DNA of 64,000 nucleotides, taken from contig NZ_FOUX01000005.1 of NCBI RefSeq assembly GCF_900114995.1, positions 1-64,000 on the forward strand, given 5' to 3'. Below, in pieces: positions 27,701-35,785 of the stretch (the first letter of the stretch is position 1; every line of letters starts with the position of its first letter). Made by a program: the position numbers and the translations under genes. The notes below the pieces were generated by a model. The model was not told the DNA's origin, made no database searches, and was given only the letters and a program-made list of their open reading frames with translations. Source of the stretch: Chitinophaga sp. YR627 (lineage in GTDB: Bacteria; Bacteroidota; Bacteroidia; Chitinophagales; Chitinophagaceae).

Positions 27701-28350
27701 AGTGCTTCCTGCAAACGGGAACGTTCTTCAAAATCACGTTTGACGCGTATATAAAAGACAGAAGTGATCAGCAGGGCTAATAATGCGGCTATCACGATAA
27801 GAATAGGTGTATAACCGGAAATGCGGTTAAGGCTTGCCGTACGGACAGCCAGTAATTTCTTTTCCCGGTCTTCCATATAACTTACCAACCGGCGGGCATC
27901 ATCCATGATAATACGCCCGTTCTGTAAGGTATCAAAACTGATCGTCTGACCGTTCTTACGCGCCTGAATCGATTCACGCAGTAATGACTGGCGGCGTACC
28001 ACCAACAGGCGTAACTGCTCCACAGCCACCTGCTGCTCGTTATTATCCTGTGTAAGATCTTTCAGATTATTAAGCGTGGCCTGTACGCTGTCATAGGCGC
28101 CTTTATAGGGGTCCAGGAAACGGTCGTCTCCTGTTAACAGAAAACCGCGCTGACCGGTTTCCGCATCCTTCATAAAAGACAATGTACTTTCCAGTTTGAG
28201 GATCACCGTATTAGTATGATCCACCCAGTAGGCACTGGCCAGGAGATTGCGAATACTAAAAAAAGAGGCAACGGAGCTCACCACCAGCAGTAGCAGTGAT
28301 ACCCCAAATCCAATCAGCAGATTCCTTTTAAAAGTAGCTTTCACTTTCAT
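24739..28350 (-). CDS. CHASE3-HAMP-GAF hybrid histidine kinase with three receivers
   Basis: A 1203-residue membrane hybrid kinase. Order: membrane helix (about 10-30), periplasmic CHASE3 sensor (about 37-175, with the typical DAETGQRGFLLTGDDRFLDPY), second helix (about 178-200), HAMP (about 220-275), GAF (about 295-430), a long Glu/Gln-rich coiled coil (about 435-530), HisKA with His539 in NMSHELRTPLN, HATPase_c (GTGLGLSIS), then receivers at about 810-925, 935-1050 and 1075-1195. Receivers one and three are canonical; the second has EEN instead of a normal DD pocket and lacks the KP after the Lys (VIKTAHS), so it may be weakly active. The following gene encodes a stand-alone receiver. Confidence 0.95.
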   Translation of the reverse strand: MKVKATFKRNLLIGFGVSLLLLVVSSVASFFSIRNLLASAYWVDHTNTVILKLESTLSFMKDAETGQRGFLLTGDDRFLDPYKGAYDSVQATLNNLKDLTQDNNEQQVAVEQLRLLVVRRQSLLRESIQARKNGQTISFDTLQNGRIIMDDARRLVSYMEDREKKLLAVRTASLNRISGYTPILIVIAALLALLITSVFYIRVKRDFEERSRLQEALEEKDREITRRIDIIRSIAEKISAGDYTIRVNDEEKDGLGSLSISLNKMALSLETSFNELADKEWHQTGVAGLNNRMVGEKGVEMLTAHIIEFLAEYTHSQVAALYLTGPADKLYLTGSFALANTANRREIPVGQGMVGQCAASGKTLLLQDITPENITISYASGEIRPRNIVAVPIHYEGYVRGVIELASLTAYTPNDLAFLESVTHNIGVAINTSENRRRVQELLEETQAQSEELQVQHGELENINTELEAQAQKLQASEEELRVQQEELQQANQELEERSRLLEDRNQVIVERNLEIQKKAEELEISTKYKSEFLANMSHELRTPLNSILLLSRLMAENNEKNLSDDQIESAQVIQSSGKGLLNLIDEILDLSKIEAGKMDLEFAAVPVHEICNDMEALFGPIAREKNLALNVQVMADAPALIETDKMRLEQILKNLLSNALKFTAKGAVTLQVTAVAQDPSVVRFAVRDTGIGIPVEKQQVIFEAFKQADGSTRRKYGGTGLGLSISRELAKLLGGEIRLDSEPGHGSEFVVTIPLHPQEGKEQSIQEATQQQAEEVYHAAVKAREKKDDYIATEIPQEIPDDRDNLKAEDKTILIVEDDTKYAGILLDFTRKRGYKGIVAVRGDHGIEMAQRYRPAAILLDIVLPVQSGWQVMEALKSNPVTRPIPVHIISSLEAKKESLQKGAVDFINKPMALDRMPQIFQQLENALMQNPKKVLIVEENPKHAEALAYFLENFNVSTEITGNITSSVAALQKKDVNCVILDMGVPDQHAYETLETVKSNPGLENLPIIIFTGKNLSRAEENRIRQYADSIVIKTAHSYQRMLDEVALFLHLVEEKAGHNKPARKQQGPLKEVLQGKTVLIADDDVRNIFSLTKALEQHKMTIISALDGKEAMQQLENNPKIDIVLMDMMMPEMDGYETIRTIRDIPKYRHLPILAVTAKTMLGDREKCIRAGASDYISKPVDIDQLVSLLRVWLYDNARG

Positions 28351-28395
28351 CCATTATAGTTAAAACCTGTAAATACTTAAGCAGTGTATATCATC

Positions 28396-28430
28396 AAAAG
28401 GGCCCCGCCCCTTGCGGGACAGGACCTTTT
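28396..28430 (-). terminator. Terminator-like hairpin after the BSP peptidase
   Basis: On the minus strand AAAAGGTCCTGTCCCGC is followed by GGGGCGGGGCCCTTTT, an imperfect GC-rich stem ending in T residues, beginning five bases after the stop codon of the gene at 28435. It separates that gene from the kinase transcription unit that starts at 28350. Confidence 0.65.
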
Positions 28431-28434
28431 GGAA

Positions 28435-29127
28435 TTAAATGGCCGGGTTGGCGGCATATTCTTTCCACAGTTCATCCAGTGTGCTTCCTGTAAGCTCTTT
28501 CCAGATCTCAGCTGTGTATTTTTTTTCACGCATTGAGGAATCCAGTTTCCTCACTATGTTCTTATTCTTATGTTTTTCGATCCATAAGAGGAAACGGGCT
28601 GTAATTCTGTAGCTCTGTGTGTAGTGCTGCTTTTCGTTAAATTCAGGCAAAGCCCATTTAGCGCCGGCATTGTCTACCCCCATCTCATTCCTGACATAAT
28701 CAGCGATTCCTTCTGTGATCCAGCCAGGACCAGCACGGTGAGGATAAGCCTGTACGATGTGCATGGCTTCATGCGTTACGACATCGATATCACCCGGATG
28801 ACTACGGAACCAGGCAGGATTGAAAGTAACTACATCTCCGCTGGTAGCAGCAACGCCGTCATAGGCAGGATCGATTACAAAAGTTACCTTTTTTGCTGTT
28901 TTCTTGTTGTAGCGCGCAGCTTCTTTCGGATAAACCACAAAGAATGCCTCGATCAGCCGTTTTCCGACAGCGGTGTCGAAATCAGGCGCCTTGTTCGTGT
29001 ATTCGAGCGTATAGCCTTTACGGGTGATCGTTTCTGTCTGCTGCGCATGTGTCAGCGTAGGCAGTGTGCAAAGGGACAGGCATAGCAAGCCCACAGTTCT
29101 TTTCAGACCTTGAGTAGAGTGAACCAT
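28435..29127 (-). CDS. Secreted BSP-family zinc peptidase
   Basis: A 230-residue exported protein of the basic secretory protein family, a set of putative zinc peptidases shared by plants and bacteria. Signal peptide about 1-29 (ending THAQ). The zinc motif is HEAMH at residues 119-123, followed by the downstream glycine-rich GPGWITEGIADYVRNEMG in which Glu and Asp may give the third ligand. The domain fills the rest of the protein; length is usual for the family. It is transcribed alone between the hybrid kinase and rmuC. The substrate is not known; extracellular protein degradation is the likely role. Confidence 0.88.
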   Translation of the reverse strand: MVHSTQGLKRTVGLLCLSLCTLPTLTHAQQTETITRKGYTLEYTNKAPDFDTAVGKRLIEAFFVVYPKEAARYNKKTAKKVTFVIDPAYDGVAATSGDVVTFNPAWFRSHPGDIDVVTHEAMHIVQAYPHRAGPGWITEGIADYVRNEMGVDNAGAKWALPEFNEKQHYTQSYRITARFLLWIEKHKNKNIVRKLDSSMREKKYTAEIWKELTGSTLDELWKEYAANPAI

Positions 29128-29188
29128 TAATTACGTGGTTGTTGTTTAATACAAATTAAAAATCAGCCACAAAATAATCAATATTGTT

Positions 29189-30610
29189 TCACCTGGTATC
29201 CTCTCCTTCTTCCGGCATGGATTCTTCCTGTTGCAGTGCACTGTATCTCACACCCGCTTCTATTGGCTTTACGTCAGGCAACGGATGCTTCAGCGCTGGT
29301 CCCAGACTGTACAATTTCCGTGCCTGTGGCACAAACCGGCTTTCAAGGGAGGCGACGGCATCGTTGTAGTGGTTGAGTACCGTTTTCAGACTGCCGCCTA
29401 TGTTAGTGAAGTGTCTTAATAATACGTTTGTACGGTTGTACAGCTCTATTCCTGCCATGCGTATATCCTCGATATTGGCCGCCACATGCAGCTGCTGCCA
29501 TACAAATCCTACCGTGCGCAGCAAGGTGATCAGGGTGGTCGGGGTCGCAAATACCACCTTATTACGGATACCGTCCTCTATCAGGGTCGGATCAGCCTGC
29601 AGGGCAGCGCCAAAGGAAGACTCGATCTGCATATACAGGATCACGTAGTCTGGCGAATGCTGCCACTGACTCCAGTAAGCTTTGGCACTCAGTTTCTTCA
29701 GGTGATCGCGTACGGCTGCAGCATGCTGGTTCAGGAATACTTTGCGTTCTTCTTCATCTTCTGTTTCAAAAGCACGCATATAAGCGTTCAGCGGCACTTT
29801 AGAGTCAACAATGATCGTCTTTCCTTCCGGCAGCTTGATGATCATATCCGGACGTAATACGCCGTCCTCGGATTGCACAGATACCTGCTCATTGAAATCA
29901 CAGTGTTCCGTCATACCGGCAAACTCCACGACCCTGCGCAGCGCGATCTCTCCGTAACGGCCCCTGATATGCGAGGTCTTCAGCGCGCTCACCAGGTTAT
30001 GGGTTTCCTTCTGCAGTTTTTCCGTGCTTTGCTGGATCCCCAGTATGAACTGGTTGATCTGTCCGTACTGCTGCTGACGGTTACTCTCCAGCTGACGCAT
30101 ATTTTCGTCAAAGCGGTGCAGGGTCTCGTTCAATGGTTTTACCAGCGCATCAATTGCCTGCTGTCTCTTCTCCAGATCACCTTTTGCATCCGTTACCTGC
30201 GTTTCCAGCACCGACTTCGCCAGCGCCACAAAAGAGGCATTGTTGTGCTTCAGCGCTTCCGCAGAAATGGAATTAAAAGCTTCTTTCAGCTTCTCATTGG
30301 AATGATCGATAAACTCCTGCTGTTCACGCAGACGGTTCTCCGCTTCGCGATAACGGGCTTCCCCGTTACTTTCAATGCGGATCGTCTCCTCCTGCATGAT
30401 CTGCAGACGGGTATGCAACTGCTCTATTTCAGATTGTTTATCCTGCACCTGGGTACGCAGGCCCCCTGCTGTCTCATTGAGGGCTGACAATTGAGTTTCC
30501 AGAACGGCAATGCTGGTTTTTAACTGATTACTCCTGATGACAACCTTTATAACCGCTCCCAGTGCGGCACAGGAGATCAAAGCGAAAATTATTACGATAA
30601 GATGGTCCAT
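29189..30610 (-). CDS. rmuC: RmuC-family DNA recombination protein
   Basis: A 473-residue RmuC homologue. I placed the start at the ATG at 30610 because it opens directly with a membrane anchor (MDHLIVIIFALISCAALGAV), as in known RmuC proteins; the ORF can extend to 30676 but that adds an unlikely Phe/Tyr-rich lead. After the anchor come long coiled coils (about 30-190), then the RmuC nuclease-like core (about 200-420; GRYGEIALRRVVEFAGM, then DMIIKLPEGKTIIVDSKVPLNAY, a PD-(D/E)XK-like strand). In E. coli RmuC limits inversions at repeats. The C-terminal tail is polar and acidic. No neighbouring recombination genes. Confidence 0.92.
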   Translation of the reverse strand: MDHLIVIIFALISCAALGAVIKVVIRSNQLKTSIAVLETQLSALNETAGGLRTQVQDKQSEIEQLHTRLQIMQEETIRIESNGEARYREAENRLREQQEFIDHSNEKLKEAFNSISAEALKHNNASFVALAKSVLETQVTDAKGDLEKRQQAIDALVKPLNETLHRFDENMRQLESNRQQQYGQINQFILGIQQSTEKLQKETHNLVSALKTSHIRGRYGEIALRRVVEFAGMTEHCDFNEQVSVQSEDGVLRPDMIIKLPEGKTIIVDSKVPLNAYMRAFETEDEEERKVFLNQHAAAVRDHLKKLSAKAYWSQWQHSPDYVILYMQIESSFGAALQADPTLIEDGIRNKVVFATPTTLITLLRTVGFVWQQLHVAANIEDIRMAGIELYNRTNVLLRHFTNIGGSLKTVLNHYNDAVASLESRFVPQARKLYSLGPALKHPLPDVKPIEAGVRYSALQQEESMPEEGEDTR

Positions 30611-30821
30611 ATTCGACCACAATGTTACTGGAAAACAATAATAAATAAAAAAAGAAGAGAAGCGTTCGCCAGGCAATAAAAGATACTTTTTTGCAGTTCG
30701 TCGATAATTACAGGGATTCTGTCCTGTAGTGCAAGGTCATTTTAAACCCCTGGCCCTAAAGGATATCTAACATCTGACAAAACTTTTAGGACATAATAAT
30801 TATGATCTAGCATGAATTACG

Positions 30822-30829
30822 TATGTTTG
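30822..30829 (+). promoter_or_regulatory. Possible -7 box for the outer-membrane barrel gene
   Basis: TATGTTTG matches TAnnTTTG and lies 79 bp upstream of the predicted ATG at 30908. There is no good -33 element. The intervening leader contains GACGTAATTC-like sequence but no clear hairpin. Confidence 0.35.
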
Positions 30830-30907
30830 CCCGCGAATTTTTTAGCCTGAATTGCGGACAAGCGACGTAATTCATTTTTGATCATCTGTAATCGTCAATT
30901 AGTATCT

Positions 30908-31513
30908 ATGAAAAAAGGATTATTACTGGCAGGGATCCTTGCAGTAATTACAGGAACGGCAGCTACTGCACAACGTGTAAATTACGGGTTGAAGGCCACG
31001 TTAATGTTCTCTAATTTTAAAGGAGAGGGCATTAACCCAAGCTATAAACCAGGATTTCAGGGAGGAGCTTTCTTCGAATTCGACCTGTCAAAGGACAAAA
31101 AATGGGGTATCCAGCCGGAATTGCTTTTTACACAGACTTCAGCTAAAAAAGGAAATGACTTTGCCCAGAAATATGTGACCTATCACAATACGGAAGGCAG
31201 AGACAAGATCAAGGTAAGTGCAGCGAGCATTCCATTACTGGTACGCTACTCACCGATCCAGGCGCTGACCTTTAACCTCGGTGCGCAGTACACTTACATG
31301 TACTTCATCGATGAAAACCTGCTGAAAGCTAACAGAGACGCCTTCAAGAAAAGCGATATCGGCGCTGTTGCCGGTGCGCAGATCAATGTTGGTAACGTTC
31401 GTTTCATCGGCCGCTACGTACTGGGCCTGACCAATGTCAACAATATTCCGGCGCCTCAGTACGACTGGAAAACACATCAGATTACACTGGGTATAGGAGT
31501 TGCTTTCAAATAA
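30908..31513 (+). CDS. PorT-like outer-membrane beta-barrel protein
   Basis: A 201-residue small barrel of the outer-membrane protein beta-barrel (PorT-like) group common in Bacteroidota. I chose the ATG at 30908, which starts a clear signal peptide (MKKGLLLAGILAV, cleavage near ATAQ); the upstream in-frame ATG at 30878 would place ten residues before it. The mature part shows eight alternating strands (for example GFQGGAFFEFDLS, WGIQPELLFTQTSA, SIPLLVRYSP, FNLGAQYTYMYFI, VRFIGRYVLGLTNV) and ends in Phe-Lys, close to the usual terminal aromatic. Function unknown. It ends at a very strong bidirectional terminator. Confidence 0.85.
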   Translation: MKKGLLLAGILAVITGTAATAQRVNYGLKATLMFSNFKGEGINPSYKPGFQGGAFFEFDLSKDKKWGIQPELLFTQTSAKKGNDFAQKYVTYHNTEGRDKIKVSAASIPLLVRYSPIQALTFNLGAQYTYMYFIDENLLKANRDAFKKSDIGAVAGAQINVGNVRFIGRYVLGLTNVNNIPAPQYDWKTHQITLGIGVAFK

Positions 31514-31535
31514 GCGCTTCTCCACCATCATATTC

Positions 31536-31585
31536 TGCGATAAAAAAAAGGCCTGCACGATGTGTCAGGCCTTTTTTTTATCGCA
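31536..31585. terminator. Strong bidirectional terminator
   Basis: A perfect 20-bp inverted repeat (31536-31555 against 31566-31585) with a 10-base loop. The stem includes eight A then GGCCTG on one arm and CAGGCC then eight T on the other, so it gives a GC stem followed by a U-run on both strands. It ends the barrel gene on the plus strand and the DUF885 gene on the minus strand. Confidence 0.93.
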
Positions 31586-31595
31586 GGAACGTAAC

Positions 31596-33293
31596 TTAGA
31601 GCTTATAAAAACGCCAGTTTGTTTTGAAATCCTTTCCTATCCGCTGATTCGTCAGTATCACACGCAACATTTCCACCGGCAGCGAATTCTCCTTCATCAC
31701 CGCATCGTGGTACTGCTGATACGTCATCTTACCACTGTCTACCAGCTCTTTCTTCAGCGCCATAAACTGTAATCCACCAATCATATATGCCACCTGGTAC
31801 AAGGGACTGTAATCGCCTTTAAATGAACGGCGTACTTCTCCTGCTGCATTTGCTCTTTCATGGCCTACCCTGTCCACCAGGAAGTCGATACATTGCTGTG
31901 GCGTCCATTTGCCCAGGTGATAATTCAGCGAAAAAAGGATACGTGCACAACGGTGCATCCGCCAGAACAACATCCCGATACGGTCTTCTGGTGAACGGGG
32001 GAATTTCATATCCCACAGCAACATCTCCCAGTACAATGACCAACCCTCGATCCAGAAAGGCGTATCGAAATTGCGGTAGGTCTTATAACGGTTGTTCATG
32101 AATTCTTCCAGTGCATGACCGGCAAACAGTTCGTGGTGCACGGTAGCACGGGAGAAATGCGGGTTATTCCCCCTCATACTCATCAGCTTATCCGCCTCTT
32201 CCATATCATTGGTGGGATAGGAAATACTCAGCACCTCTCCTCCTGTAAAGAAGGGATTCACCAGTTGCCTGTCCGGCGTCATCATGATCATCCGCCAGGT
32301 CTCGGCCGCTAATGGCGGAATCGTGATCAGGTTTTTCTCTTTCAGAAAAGCCATCGACTCATCATATATTTTCATGATCGCATCCGGCTGTTCTCCGGCA
32401 GGCACATACGTATTCTTCACCTTCTCCATCGCCTTATGCCAGTCCTTTCCGAATCCCATTTCCTCGCTGGCCTTCAGCATTTCTGCATCACAGAAAGCAA
32501 ATTCCTTATTGGCAATTTCAATTAATTCTTCCGGGGAATATGGGATCAGCTCATTTTGCAGCTGCCGTACCAGTTCATCTCTCCCGATCGGATAACCGGC
32601 AATGCCACTGCCGTCGTCCTTACCTCCCGGCATGGTTTTGATCTGTTGCTGCCAGAGCTCTCCATAAGCTTTTAACACGCTATCCAGTTGTTTATAGGGC
32701 GCCGGTATCCACCACGTGAACTGCGGATCGTAACCATCATAAAAATCATGAATACTATGCAGCGCCGTCTGTAATCCTCTGGTAACAGCCGCCCCTCTGC
32801 GAAGCAAAACGATATTCAATCCCTTTGCAGCACCCAGTTGTTTCGCTTTTTCCTGCAATCCGATGGACATTTCCCGTAGTGTCAGCGCCAGTGCAGCTGC
32901 ATCCTGTTTCGTGCCTCTCCTTCTCAGCTTCTCTGATGCATAGATCTTATCTGCCTGCGGAAACCAGTCCGCCACCTGTTTATACTCCGTTTCTTCTATC
33001 TCCAGCTGCCGTATTTCGTCCTGTAATTTCAGTTTGAAGAGCACATAATCCACCCGTTCTCCAACGGACAGTTTCTCAAAATCCAATCCGTTGAGCTGTT
33101 GCAGATAATCGTTATAAAAGACCTTAAACCGGTCCCTTCTTTCCGGCGCATTTTCTATCCGGTAGAAACGCAGCAGGCTTCCCCTGTCAGCGTTATAATG
33201 CTGCTGAAGAGACGGCATGTCTTTTTCCTGCGCAAAGCCCCGGCCGGCTATCAGACAGCCAGCTGTTAACAAGCAGTAAATAAATTTCATCAT
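31596..33293 (-). CDS. DUF885 family peptidase-like protein
   Basis: A 565-residue exported DUF885 protein. The signal peptide (about 1-21, ending GFAQ) is followed by an all-helical fold with the family zinc-like motif HHELFAGH at residues 386-393 (His387, Glu388, His393) and a downstream Glu-rich helix (WIEGWSLYWEMLL) likely to give the third ligand. DUF885 resembles M32-type carboxypeptidases, so peptidase activity is plausible. It starts 8 bp after the FAD oxidase stop, in one transcription unit with the 4-hydroxyproline epimerase. This suggests it may release hydroxyproline or a hydroxyprolyl peptide for the pathway; that is inference from context. Confidence 0.85.
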   Translation of the reverse strand: MMKFIYCLLTAGCLIAGRGFAQEKDMPSLQQHYNADRGSLLRFYRIENAPERRDRFKVFYNDYLQQLNGLDFEKLSVGERVDYVLFKLKLQDEIRQLEIEETEYKQVADWFPQADKIYASEKLRRRGTKQDAAALALTLREMSIGLQEKAKQLGAAKGLNIVLLRRGAAVTRGLQTALHSIHDFYDGYDPQFTWWIPAPYKQLDSVLKAYGELWQQQIKTMPGGKDDGSGIAGYPIGRDELVRQLQNELIPYSPEELIEIANKEFAFCDAEMLKASEEMGFGKDWHKAMEKVKNTYVPAGEQPDAIMKIYDESMAFLKEKNLITIPPLAAETWRMIMMTPDRQLVNPFFTGGEVLSISYPTNDMEEADKLMSMRGNNPHFSRATVHHELFAGHALEEFMNNRYKTYRNFDTPFWIEGWSLYWEMLLWDMKFPRSPEDRIGMLFWRMHRCARILFSLNYHLGKWTPQQCIDFLVDRVGHERANAAGEVRRSFKGDYSPLYQVAYMIGGLQFMALKKELVDSGKMTYQQYHDAVMKENSLPVEMLRVILTNQRIGKDFKTNWRFYKL

Positions 33294-33301
33294 AAGTTGG
33301 T

Positions 33302-34549
33302 TTAACTGAATCTTTCCACTTTAAAAGGCGAGATATCCATGGATAATGGCGCTTTGGTTACCAGTTCGCCGACCAGTTTACCAGTACCCGCTCCCAGACT
33401 GATCCCCAGCATGGAATGCCCGGTGGCCACTGTCACATTCGGATAACGTTCCAGCGTTCCGATATGCGGTAATCCGTCGGCACTACATGGACGGTACCCG
33501 TACCATACATCCTCCGGTGCCGGTAAAGGGATATCATAAGCCGGAAAATATCTTTTTACAGACTCCAGGATGCCCTGTACCCGCTGCATACGCGGAGGTG
33601 CATTGAGTCCGGTAATTTCCATTGTACCGCCAAAGCGGATCTTATTGCCATTCATAGGAGAAATAGCGACCCTCGCTTCGCTGAGAATAACCGAATGTCT
33701 TACTTTATAGGGCGCATTTTCAAAGGTAACGGAGTAACCACGGCCACCAACCATCGGGATCTTCAGTTGCAGTTCCCTGGCCAACTCCCGGCTCCATACA
33801 CCTGCCGCAACTACCACATGATCTGCTGCGTATACGGCGGATGTAGTTTTGACGCCTTTTACCCTATTGCCCTCCGTAATAAATCCCGTCACTTCCTCAT
33901 TGCCCCTGAACTGTACAGCGTGTGTGCGCAGCCAGTCTTTCAGATTTTGCATCAGCTGATTGGGATACAGCTGCGCATCCCCCGGAAAATAAACCGCTCC
34001 TAACGCATTTATAGCCGTATCCGGCTCCATTTGCTGTAGGGTGGCCTTATCTATCAGCCGGGCATCCAAGCCCAGCGATTTAGCCTCTTTTATAGTCTCT
34101 TCCGCATGATGCAGGTTCTCTTCCGTATTGAATAACTCCAGCATCCCCTGCGGATCATAGGAAAAGTCCAGTCCGGGTACCTGTGTCCATTCCTCATACA
34201 GGCGTTTGCTCAACAGGGCAATATCCCTCAGGGGGACTGCAGAGCGCTCCACGTGTTCCCGGGTGGCGCTTTTCATAAACTGCCATCCCCAGCTGATCAT
34301 ATCCGGACTCAGACTGGGCCTGATATAAAAGGGACTTTTAGCGTTCAGCATCCATTTTAGTCCCTGTCTGACAATACCTGGCGTTGCCAGTGGCACAAAA
34401 TGACTGGGACAAATGTATCCTGCGTTGCCATAGGAACAACCCTGCTGCATATCCGTTCTGTCGATCACAGTAACTGCATATCCTGCCTGTTGCAGATAAA
34501 AAGCGCTGCTCAGACCTATAATTCCTCCACCGATAATGAGTACTTCCAT
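33302..34549 (-). CDS. FAD-dependent D-amino acid oxidase/dehydrogenase, likely D-hydroxyproline
   Basis: A 415-residue DadA/DAO-family flavoprotein. The N-terminal Rossmann motif is LIIGGGIIGLSSAFYLQQAGYAV (GxGxxG with an acidic end at Asp32), and the C-terminal FAD-binding strand is ATGHSMLGISLGAGTGKLVGEL, as in DAO-family dehydrogenases. It lies 8 bp downstream of the hydroxyproline epimerase, the arrangement expected for cis-4-hydroxy-D-proline dehydrogenase, which makes 1-pyrroline-4-hydroxy-2-carboxylate. The electron acceptor is not evident from sequence. General D-amino acid dehydrogenase is the alternative, but the partner genes here and at 57.6-59.9 kb favour hydroxyproline. Confidence 0.87.
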   Translation of the reverse strand: MEVLIIGGGIIGLSSAFYLQQAGYAVTVIDRTDMQQGCSYGNAGYICPSHFVPLATPGIVRQGLKWMLNAKSPFYIRPSLSPDMISWGWQFMKSATREHVERSAVPLRDIALLSKRLYEEWTQVPGLDFSYDPQGMLELFNTEENLHHAEETIKEAKSLGLDARLIDKATLQQMEPDTAINALGAVYFPGDAQLYPNQLMQNLKDWLRTHAVQFRGNEEVTGFITEGNRVKGVKTTSAVYAADHVVVAAGVWSRELARELQLKIPMVGGRGYSVTFENAPYKVRHSVILSEARVAISPMNGNKIRFGGTMEITGLNAPPRMQRVQGILESVKRYFPAYDIPLPAPEDVWYGYRPCSADGLPHIGTLERYPNVTVATGHSMLGISLGAGTGKLVGELVTKAPLSMDISPFKVERFS

Positions 34550-34557
34550 ATTGTAGT

Positions 34558-35559
34558 TTAAATCACCTGTAATCCGTATGCATACGGATCATCTTCCGGG
34601 TCTATTGTAATGGTATTATATCCGTAAATTCTGGCCCAGCCTTCGATACCTGGTCTGATGGCCGGTACGCCGGCTACCGTGGTCTCTTCTTCTATCGTCC
34701 CGATAAAACGGGAACCGATGATACTCTCGTGAATGAAGTTGTCGCCTTTTTTCAGTTTGCCTTTGGCATACCATTGCGCCATACGGGCCGAAGTACCGGT
34801 ACCGCAGGGAGAACGGTCAATAGCCTTATCACCGTAAAAAACTGCATTGCGGGCAGTAGATGCAGGGTCCATGACCGCGCCGGTCCATAATACGTGTGAA
34901 CAGCCGTTTATATGAGGATTGTCCGGGTGTACGAAGGTGTATTTTTCATTGATGCGCTTCCGCAATTCCCTGGCCCAGCCGATCAGCTGAGAAGCCGTAT
35001 AGTGTTCCAGTCCGGGAAAGTTCTCCTGTACATCCACGATCGCGTAATAGTTGCCGCCGTAGGACACGTCCACTTTCAGCAGTCCCAGATCCGGGCATTC
35101 TACCTCCAGGTCTGTCGCCGCCAGATAGGAAGCCACATTGGTCAGTTTGACGCTTTTCACCTTTTTTCCCTCCTGTTTGTATTCGATGAGTACCAGTCCT
35201 GCCGGCGCCTCCATACGTACCAGTCCGGGCGTCTTTGGCTGAATAAGTCCTTCCTCTATCGCAATCGTGATCGTACCGATGGTACCATGTCCGCACATCG
35301 GCAGACAACCACTGGTTTCGATAAACAGTACCCCCACGTCATTGGCCGGATCATGCGGCGCATACAGGATACTGCCGCTCATCATGTCATGACCACGGGG
35401 TTCGAACATCAGTCCTGTTCTGATCCAGTCATATTCTTTCAGAAAATGATTCCGCTTTTCACTCATATTATTTCCGTGGAGTGCAGGTCCTCCCCCGGCT
35501 ACTAACCTGACGGGATTCCCGCAGGTATGCGCATCGATGCAAAAAAATGTTTTCTTCAC
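34558..35559 (-). CDS. 4-hydroxyproline 2-epimerase (proline racemase family)
   Basis: A 333-residue cofactor-independent epimerase. Both catalytic cysteines of the proline racemase family are present: Cys89 in MCGHGTIG and Cys252 in DRSPCGTGTSA. Having two Cys, with a His beside the first, fits true 4-hydroxyproline epimerases rather than dehydratases, which replace one Cys by Thr or Ser. It converts trans-4-hydroxy-L-proline to cis-4-hydroxy-D-proline in the cytoplasm. It is the first gene of the unit that continues with the FAD oxidase (8 bp gap) and DUF885, and a possible -7 box lies about 50 bp upstream. Confidence 0.92.
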   Translation of the reverse strand: MKKTFFCIDAHTCGNPVRLVAGGGPALHGNNMSEKRNHFLKEYDWIRTGLMFEPRGHDMMSGSILYAPHDPANDVGVLFIETSGCLPMCGHGTIGTITIAIEEGLIQPKTPGLVRMEAPAGLVLIEYKQEGKKVKSVKLTNVASYLAATDLEVECPDLGLLKVDVSYGGNYYAIVDVQENFPGLEHYTASQLIGWARELRKRINEKYTFVHPDNPHINGCSHVLWTGAVMDPASTARNAVFYGDKAIDRSPCGTGTSARMAQWYAKGKLKKGDNFIHESIIGSRFIGTIEEETTVAGVPAIRPGIEGWARIYGYNTITIDPEDDPYAYGLQVI

Positions 35560-35607
35560 GAGTCCTTTTGGTTCTGTTTGACAAGATTTGGTTGATCACC
35601 CTTTTTT

Positions 35608-35615
35608 CAAAAATA
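35608..35615 (-). promoter_or_regulatory. Possible -7 box for the hydroxyproline epimerase operon
   Basis: TATTTTTG on the minus strand fits TAnnTTTG and lies 49 bp upstream of the epimerase start. No TTG is found at the standard -33 spacing, so confidence is limited. Confidence 0.4.
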
Positions 35616-35785
35616 CCAGTTGAGGTTGAATAGGATATTGCAGGTTTTCACCAATGGTGTGCAGAAATTAACATAAATAAGTGACATCTCACCTGATAAG
35701 TTTCAGGGCCTGTTTCCCCCTTTTTTATTGAAACTCAGTATGTATTGATTATCTGACTATATTGCAGCTATAGTTCCATGTCCAT

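Noticed and set aside
29189..30610. rmuC as part of a defence island
   Set aside because: No restriction, toxin or phage-related gene surrounds it; neighbours are ordinary metabolism and surface genes.
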